NCBI GenBank assembly: GCA_965649105.1
Contig: CBFGJP010000079.1
Coordinates: 1 to 11,310 of the forward strand
Direction of reading: 5' to 3'
Length of the DNA: 11,310 nt
Source of the DNA: JAOAFX01 sp965649105
GTDB lineage: Bacteria; Hydrothermota; Tepidihabitantia; SM23-42; JAOAFX01
In this document: in pieces, positions 7,514 to 11,310 of the stretch
Numbering within the stretch: the stretch's first letter is position 1
Layout of the letters: every line of letters begins with the position of its first letter
Position numbers and translations under genes: made by a program
Notes under the pieces: model-generated
The model's input: only the letters and a program-made list of their open reading frames with translations
Told to the model about the DNA's origin: nothing
The model's database searches: none

Positions 7514-7780
7514 ATGGGTGAGACATTTGCGGGAATTATTTTAAGGGCAAATGGGAAGGAATACAAGAAAAGAATTCTTGTTGATACTGGGGCAACATTT
7601 ATCTGGATAGATAGCAAGATTCTTGAAAAACTTGGTGTAAAGTCTATTGATACAGAAGAGTTTGAGACATTGAGGCTGGCTGTGGACCCATATAGACAAC
7701 GACTGAAGAAATCAAAGACGATTAAGGCACTAAGATTTTATGTGAATAAGGATATCAGGGGTACTAACAATGGATTTTAA
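7514..7780 (+). CDS. Retropepsin-like aspartic protease, apparently with an internal deletion
   Basis: This 88-residue reading frame carries the catalytic motif of single-chain or dimeric retropepsin-like proteases: ILVDTGATFIWI, with Asp24-Thr25-Gly26-Ala27-Thr28. Bacterial relatives of this clan-AA type are usually about 110-130 residues: the DTGAT half, a middle beta section with a family Gly motif, then a final block of the form LExLGLxVDPxxxxL. Here the final block (FETLRLAVDPYRQRLKKSKT, residues 50-69) follows the N-terminal half almost directly after KSIDTEE. The central 35 residues or so are thus missing without loss of frame. No good ribosome site precedes ATG 7514. It overlaps the next gene by 11 bases. 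It is probably a non-functional remnant or a protein that has lost protease activity. The deletion is inferred from remembered family architecture. Confidence 0.6.
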   Translation: MGETFAGIILRANGKEYKKRILVDTGATFIWIDSKILEKLGVKSIDTEEFETLRLAVDPYRQRLKKSKTIKALRFYVNKDIRGTNNGF

Positions 7781-8558
7781 ACACAGTATTAGAAGGTATT
7801 TATTCATTGGAATTTGTTTGGTCCGCCAATCTGCGTGGCGGATTGGGATTTGGTCCGCTCTGCTTTTGGGTGGATTGGCTTTTACAAACACATTAGTTTT
7901 TCAATCCGGGGATACACTGAAATTTTACAGTAAGGATAGCCTTGTCTATGAATGGATATTAAATGATAGCAAGGAGATAGAAGGTGGTTATTATAAAGAA
8001 AAGGCATTGGTCCTTCCGGACAATAAGGGATTCCTTTTTTATGAAGAGAGGGACTTTCCGCAGAAGGATAGTGTCTTTACTAAATTGGCACTTTATAATG
8101 CACAGAGAAAAAAAATCTGGGAAAGGATTGAAGCCGGCAGGCGTAAGTTTTGTTTTGAATTGACAAAATTAGATAGAGATAGAATTATCATCTTTACTAC
8201 TAAACGATTGGGTGAATCCCCGGTTATGGAGATAATCAAAGATAATCAGATAAAAAGAAGGATAGATTTGAAGGAATGGACAAATGTAATAAATTACGCA
8301 TTTTCACCCAACGGAAGGTATATCTTATTCCAGGCAAAGAAGCCTTATAATTATAAACTCTGGGACTATATCTATTTTATTGATTTAAAGACGAATAAGA
8401 CCTGGGAGTACCTATTCCCTTTCTGTTTTTCCTGTAAGCGGGGAAGGATTGATTTAAAGGTGGATGATGAAGGGAAGAGTGAGGTTATCTATAAGAGTGA
8501 ACATCGGATTTTTGACAAAGAGGGAAATCTTGTAGATATATTTGTGAAGCTTGATTGA
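7770..8558 (+). CDS. Exported protein with TolB/PD40-like motif, function unknown
   Basis: This 262-residue protein has an N-terminal hydrophobic segment (about residues 10-40) that looks like a leader peptide or membrane anchor, then a soluble, presumably extracytoplasmic domain. The domain shows repeated short strands and one good PD40/WD40-type blade, YAFSPNGRYILFQAKK (about residues 177-192), followed by YIYFIDLKTNKTWEY. That suggests a small or partial TolB-like beta-propeller. A Cys pair (FCFSCKRGR) lies near the C-terminus. ATG 7770 is preceded by AGGGG (7757-7761) and overlaps the preceding frame by 11 bases, so translation is probably coupled. The leader region is abnormally long because a GC-rich repeat (7817-7880) is read through in frame as VRQSAWRIGIWSALLLGG. 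The true start or leader is therefore uncertain. I do not recognise a named family. Confidence 0.65.
   Translation: MDFKHSIRRYLFIGICLVRQSAWRIGIWSALLLGGLAFTNTLVFQSGDTLKFYSKDSLVYEWILNDSKEIEGGYYKEKALVLPDNKGFLFYEERDFPQKDSVFTKLALYNAQRKKIWERIEAGRRKFCFELTKLDRDRIIIFTTKRLGESPVMEIIKDNQIKRRIDLKEWTNVINYAFSPNGRYILFQAKKPYNYKLWDYIYFIDLKTNKTWEYLFPFCFSCKRGRIDLKVDDEGKSEVIYKSEHRIFDKEGNLVDIFVKLD
7817..7880. repeat. GC-rich hairpin unit, two diverged 32-bp copies, inside a coding region
   Basis: Two adjacent 32-base units (7817-7848 and 7849-7880) share the first ten bases TTTGGTCCGC and nine of ten bases at GGCGGATTGG / GGTGGATTGG. The central ten bases differ. The first unit forms a hairpin, TCCGCCA (7822-7828) with TGGCGGA (7836-7842), or alternatively CCAATC (7826-7831) with GATTGG (7841-7846). 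It is visibly richer in GC than its surroundings and lies in the leader-peptide codons of the exported protein. Confidence 0.6.
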
Positions 8559-8560
8559 TA

Positions 8561-8656
8561 CGAGACTGAAGTCCCCGCTTCTGTTTGGAGTAGCGACTTT
8601 AGGTGCAGGAATTTCAGGGGAATAAATTCCCTATTTCACACGGCAATGAATTGCCT
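8561..8656. repeat. Array of four REP-like small palindromes between convergent genes
   Basis: Four short inverted repeats lie in the 102-base gap between two convergent genes. Centres are near 8568 (GACT-GA-AGTC), 8599 (CGACTTTAGGTG, imperfect), 8624 (GGGAAT-AA-ATTCCC, 8618-8631) and 8648 (GGCAAT-GA-ATTGCC, 8642-8655). Spacing is about 31, 25 and 24 bases. All share the scheme of two arms around a two-base centre. The last two units are each preceded by the linker ATTTCA. There is no T-run, so this is not a standard terminator, although it may protect or end both transcripts. Confidence 0.65.
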
Positions 8657-8660
8657 ATTC

Positions 8661-9071
8661 CTAAAATATTGCTTGAAAACCGAGGGTGGCAAGGACACCT
8701 AACAAAAACACTCCGCCCAAACAACTGAAGACCTTTGCCTTTGCCTTGCCTGGTGCTGTACTAACCGCTTTATGGTTTAATTCCACAATGGTCTCTTTGT
8801 TCGATTCAATTCTTACTTTTACAATACCTTCGCCAAATTTAGCAATACGCCATAATGCCCCGAGATCGCCGCTTTTAAATTGATAAGATGCAGTTTCTAT
8901 TGAATCCTGGGGAAAGAATCCTATGTTATATTCACCGGGCTTTAGCGGGTATTTTATTATCGGGGTATTGCCAATATAATCATCCTCAACATATACAGGC
9001 AGTCCATCCTTGTCTGCCTTTACGGTCAAAAGACCATCATCTATTTGGAATAATAATAATAACAATAGCAT
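8661..9071 (-). CDS. PEGA-domain membrane protein
   Basis: This 136-residue protein begins with a short hydrophobic leader (MLLLLLLFQ) that lacks the usual basic residues, so it is an atypical signal peptide. Residues 15-54 (LLTVKADKDGLPVYVEDDYIGNTPI...LKPGEYNIGFFP) fit a PEGA domain, a small beta-sandwich common in surface and envelope proteins, with the G-N-T-P and K-P-G-E-Y core. A C-terminal transmembrane helix spans about 114-133 (KVFSCLGGVFLLGVLATLG), preceded by a basic stretch (GKAKAK). The Leu run is encoded by a TTA triplet repeat (9049-9062). An in-frame stop lies three codons upstream of ATG 9071, which fixes the start. There is no Shine-Dalgarno site, and the -10 box ends five bases before the ATG, so translation is probably leaderless. 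It is convergent with the PD40-like gene and divergent from yggS. Its partner is unknown. Confidence 0.75.
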   Translation of the reverse strand: MLLLLLLFQIDDGLLTVKADKDGLPVYVEDDYIGNTPIIKYPLKPGEYNIGFFPQDSIETASYQFKSGDLGALWRIAKFGEGIVKVRIESNKETIVELNHKAVSTAPGKAKAKVFSCLGGVFLLGVLATLGFQAIF

Positions 9072-9076
9072 AAATG

Positions 9077-9104
9077 ATTATATCCAGAAATAGTTATAGG
9101 TCAA
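9077..9104 (-). promoter_or_regulatory. Leaderless promoter of the PEGA-protein gene
   Basis: On the minus strand TTGACC (9099-9104) and a perfect TATAAT (9077-9082) are 16 bases apart. Only five bases (9072-9076) separate the -10 box from ATG 9071, so the expected transcription start falls on or next to the A of the start codon. Confidence 0.75.
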
Positions 9105-9118
9105 TATGGAAACGGGAA

Positions 9119-9146
9119 TTGACATTTTTAATTGTTTTTGTATAAT
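9119..9146 (+). promoter_or_regulatory. Consensus leaderless promoter of yggS
   Basis: Perfect TTGACA (9119-9124) and perfect TATAAT (9141-9146) are 16 bases apart. Five bases (TGGCT) separate the -10 box from ATG 9152, so transcription should start at the start codon. The -35 box faces that of the minus-strand promoter across 14 bases, leaving little room for a regulator between them. Confidence 0.82.
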
Positions 9147-9151
9147 TGGCT

Positions 9152-9829
9152 ATGGAAATAAAAGAGAATATTGCCCGGCTCAAAGAGAGGATAAAGCAGG
9201 CAGCAGAGAGTGTAGGCAGAAGACCTGAAGAAATAACAATTGTTGCTGTGACAAAGACTGTTCCACCCGATATTATTCAAAAGGCGATTGATAGCGGGAT
9301 TGAAATCATTGGTGAGAATCGTGTCCAGGAGGCGAAAGAGAAATTTGCTATCATCGGTAATAAGGTAAAATGGCATATGGTCGGGCATCTCCAGACAAAT
9401 AAAGTCAAGGATGCCTTGAAGATATTTAGCCTTATCCACAGCCTTGATTCGTTGAGACTCGCGGAAGAGATTGAAAGAAAAGCATTGGAACCTGTTGATT
9501 GTCTTATTGAGGTGAATACATCAAAAGAACCCACAAAGTATGGCATAAAACCGGAAGATCTATTTAATTTTTATGATTCATTAAAGACTTTTAAAAAAAT
9601 TAGAATCCAGGGATTGATGACCATTGGCCCGGGCTGGGCAGTCACTGAGCCTGAGGCCTCAAGACCTGCGTTCAGATTACTCCACGATTTACGCGATGAA
9701 CTCGCCCAGGCTTACGACCAGGAATTTCCCATTTTATCAATGGGAATGACTTCTGATTTTGAGGTCGCAATAGAGGAGGGCACAAATATGATTCGTATTG
9801 GAACAGCGATATTTGGTCCAAGGAGATGA
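9152..9829 (+). CDS. yggS: YggS/PROSC-family pyridoxal phosphate homeostasis protein
   Basis: This 225-residue cytosolic protein belongs to the YggS/PLPBP family, which binds pyridoxal 5'-phosphate on a lysine and balances free PLP and related amino-acid metabolism without a known enzymatic reaction. Family motifs are all present: VAVTK with the Schiff-base lysine Lys35, GENRVQE (54-60), WHMVGHLQTNK (74-84), IEVNTSKEPTKYG, and the phosphate-binding end MGMTSDFEVAIEEGTNMIRIG (197-217), followed by FGPR. Length is normal for the family. I chose ATG 9152. TTG 9146 would add two residues but overlaps the -10 box. There is no Shine-Dalgarno site, consistent with a leaderless mRNA. The next gene follows after three bases and its ribosome site lies in the last codons of this gene. 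The function is secure by family. Confidence 0.95.
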   Translation: MEIKENIARLKERIKQAAESVGRRPEEITIVAVTKTVPPDIIQKAIDSGIEIIGENRVQEAKEKFAIIGNKVKWHMVGHLQTNKVKDALKIFSLIHSLDSLRLAEEIERKALEPVDCLIEVNTSKEPTKYGIKPEDLFNFYDSLKTFKKIRIQGLMTIGPGWAVTEPEASRPAFRLLHDLRDELAQAYDQEFPILSMGMTSDFEVAIEEGTNMIRIGTAIFGPRR

Positions 9830-9832
9830 AGA

Positions 9833-11310
9833 ATGGATAATCAAAAGAAGTGTATTGACGAGATTAATTGTCTGAACCAGTGGCGGCGTTATCAGTCCAC
9901 CCTTTCTTTCATTCTTTTTGTGGCGATAAAAAAATTGTTTCCTGATTCCAGTCTGCGGATTGAACATTCAATGAGCCAGGGATTTTACTGCCTGCTTAAT
10001 AGAAAATTGATTGATAAGGATTTGATGGCGATTGACTTAAAGATGCGTGAAATAATCAGGGCTGATTTACCAATTCAGAGAATTTCTTTGCCCTGTCGGG
10101 ATGCAATAAGATTATTTGCAAGGCAGGGGCAAAAAGATAAGGTCCGGCTTTTGAAGAATGTGAATGTGGCAAAGATTACAATTTTTAAACTTGATAAGTA
10201 TTTTGATTTTTATCCCAATCCACCTTTTGAAAGGACAAAAATGGTGGATAAATTTTATCTTACCAATTTTCCGCCTGGCTTCATTATTGTATTCCCCAAC
10301 TGGCGTAATCTTGATTCCCTTCCGCCCTATATACCCCAGCCAAAATTAGCAAGGATTTTCAGTGAATATCTGAAGTGGGTTCAAATTCTTGGTATTACCG
10401 ACATTGCGGATTTGAACATTGCGATAAAGAAGGGACAGGGTTCCGATATCATAAGGGTCGCAGAGGCACTCCATGAAAAAAAGATTGTTTATATAGCGGA
10501 TCGTATCACATCAGAGAGGCGGCGGGTAATATTGATCGCGGGTCCAAGCAGTGCAGGGAAGACAACATTTACAAAAAGGCTTGCGGTGCAGTTGATGGTA
10601 AATGGTTTCCGACCGATTTTGATTTCAACCGATGATTATTTTTTGTCCCATAGTAAAACTCCAAAAGATAAATTCGGCAGACTTGATTTTGAATCAATCA
10701 AGGCCGTGGATATCCATCTTTTAAACAGGCATTTACTCGCTATCATAAAAGGCGAAAAGGTCCTATTGCCAAAATTCAATTTCATAAAAGGCAGGCGTGA
10801 AAAAGGAAAGATGGTAAAGTTGCCCCGAAACGGGATTGTAATGGTTGAAGGGATACACTGTTTGAACGAGGAATTGACGCCGCTCATTCCTAAAAATATC
10901 AAATTCAAGATATATATAAGCGCCCTGACACAATTAAATATTGACGACCATAATCGTATTTCAACGACTGACACAAGAATGATGCGCAGGATTGTCCGTG
11001 ATACACATTATCGCGGTTATACAGTCCAGGGTGTCTTGACACAATGGGGAAGGGTGAGGGCTGGTGAGGAACAGAATATTTATCCATTCCAGGAAGAGGC
11101 AGATGAGATGTTTAATTCGGCACTTATATACGAATCAGCGGTATTGAAAAAATATTGTGTGCCACTTCTTAAAAAAGTAGAGAGAAAAGACCCTTTTTAT
11201 CCTGAGGCAAAAAGACTCCTTGATTATTTTGCATTTTTTTATGATTTAAATGACCGGGATGTTCCTTCAAATTCCATCCTTAGAGAATTTATCGGTGGCA
11301 GTTCATTTGT
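9833..11310 (+). CDS. Uridine kinase-family protein with ThrRS-like N-terminal domain (3' end cut by window)
   Basis: 492 residues are visible and the frame is open at the window end. The sequence FIGGSSF near the edge resembles the usual C-terminus, so only a few residues are probably missing. Residues about 15-110 resemble the second additional (editing-like) domain of threonyl-tRNA synthetase, as in fused udk-type kinases, but the HxxxH editing motif is absent (YQSTLSFILFVA instead). The preceding TGS domain is also missing. The kinase domain has Walker A GPSSAGKT (237-244), the uridine-kinase motif STDDYF (265-270), a DFESIKAVDI block (285-294) and MVEGIHCLN (337-344). It should phosphorylate a nucleoside or related compound using ATP; the substrate is not known. 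AAGGAGA (9820-9826), inside the end of yggS, precedes ATG 9833, so the two genes are almost certainly translationally coupled. Confidence 0.88.
   Translation, partial: MDNQKKCIDEINCLNQWRRYQSTLSFILFVAIKKLFPDSSLRIEHSMSQGFYCLLNRKLIDKDLMAIDLKMREIIRADLPIQRISLPCRDAIRLFARQGQKDKVRLLKNVNVAKITIFKLDKYFDFYPNPPFERTKMVDKFYLTNFPPGFIIVFPNWRNLDSLPPYIPQPKLARIFSEYLKWVQILGITDIADLNIAIKKGQGSDIIRVAEALHEKKIVYIADRITSERRRVILIAGPSSAGKTTFTKRLAVQLMVNGFRPILISTDDYFLSHSKTPKDKFGRLDFESIKAVDIHLLNRHLLAIIKGEKVLLPKFNFIKGRREKGKMVKLPRNGIVMVEGIHCLNEELTPLIPKNIKFKIYISALTQLNIDDHNRISTTDTRMMRRIVRDTHYRGYTVQGVLTQWGRVRAGEEQNIYPFQEEADEMFNSALIYESAVLKKYCVPLLKKVERKDPFYPEAKRLLDYFAFFYDLNDRDVPSNSILREFIGGSSF

Noticed and set aside
8561..8656. CRISPR array
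   Set aside because: The repeated units are short palindromes with differing sequence and only four copies. There are no constant repeats of 25-37 bases, no spacers of even length and no cas gene nearby.
8686..9073. Plus-strand open frames opposite the PEGA-domain gene
   Set aside because: They have no motif or start signal, while the minus strand has a PEGA core, a C-terminal membrane helix and a good promoter.

Overview
The window looks like chromosomal DNA of a diderm (Gram-negative-type) bacterium. It encodes type IV pilus tip proteins, several exported proteins and one lipoprotein, and the DNA is moderately AT-rich. Gene order and protein style recall uncultivated candidate phyla such as WOR-3/Stahlbacteria. 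That placement is an impression, not a result. No phage, insertion sequence with transposase, CRISPR array, tRNA or rRNA is seen. No gene-free stretch reaches 300 bases.

Region 1 (about 102-6505) is a tight six-gene operon. Four minor pilins or pseudopilins (FimT/GspH-like, PilV-like, PilW-like, PilX-like) are followed by a 1166-residue PilY1-like tip protein and a small exported protein of unknown function. Gaps are 10-15 bases and every gene has a strong Shine-Dalgarno site. A 13-bp stem-loop terminator closes the operon. In the type IV pilus model, the minor pilins form a priming complex that carries PilY1 at the fibre tip. No major pilin gene lies in this cluster.

Region 2 (about 6504-8558) begins with its own promoter, immediately after the terminator. 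It encodes a three-domain Ig/cadherin-like lipoprotein, a shortened retropepsin-like protein that seems to lack the middle of its fold, and an exported protein with a TolB/PD40-like motif. The leader-peptide region of the last gene contains a GC-rich hairpin repeat.

Region 3 (8559-8660) is a short array of four small palindromes between convergent genes, resembling REP-type repeats.

Region 4 (8661-11310) holds a minus-strand PEGA-domain membrane protein. Divergent from it is a plus-strand pair: YggS-family PLP-binding protein and a uridine-kinase-family protein with a degenerate ThrRS-like N-terminus, the latter cut by the window end. The two divergent promoters are near-perfect sigma70-type sites, each with a 16-base spacer and each ending exactly 5 bases before an ATG. 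Both transcripts are therefore probably leaderless, in contrast to the strongly Shine-Dalgarno-led pilus operon.
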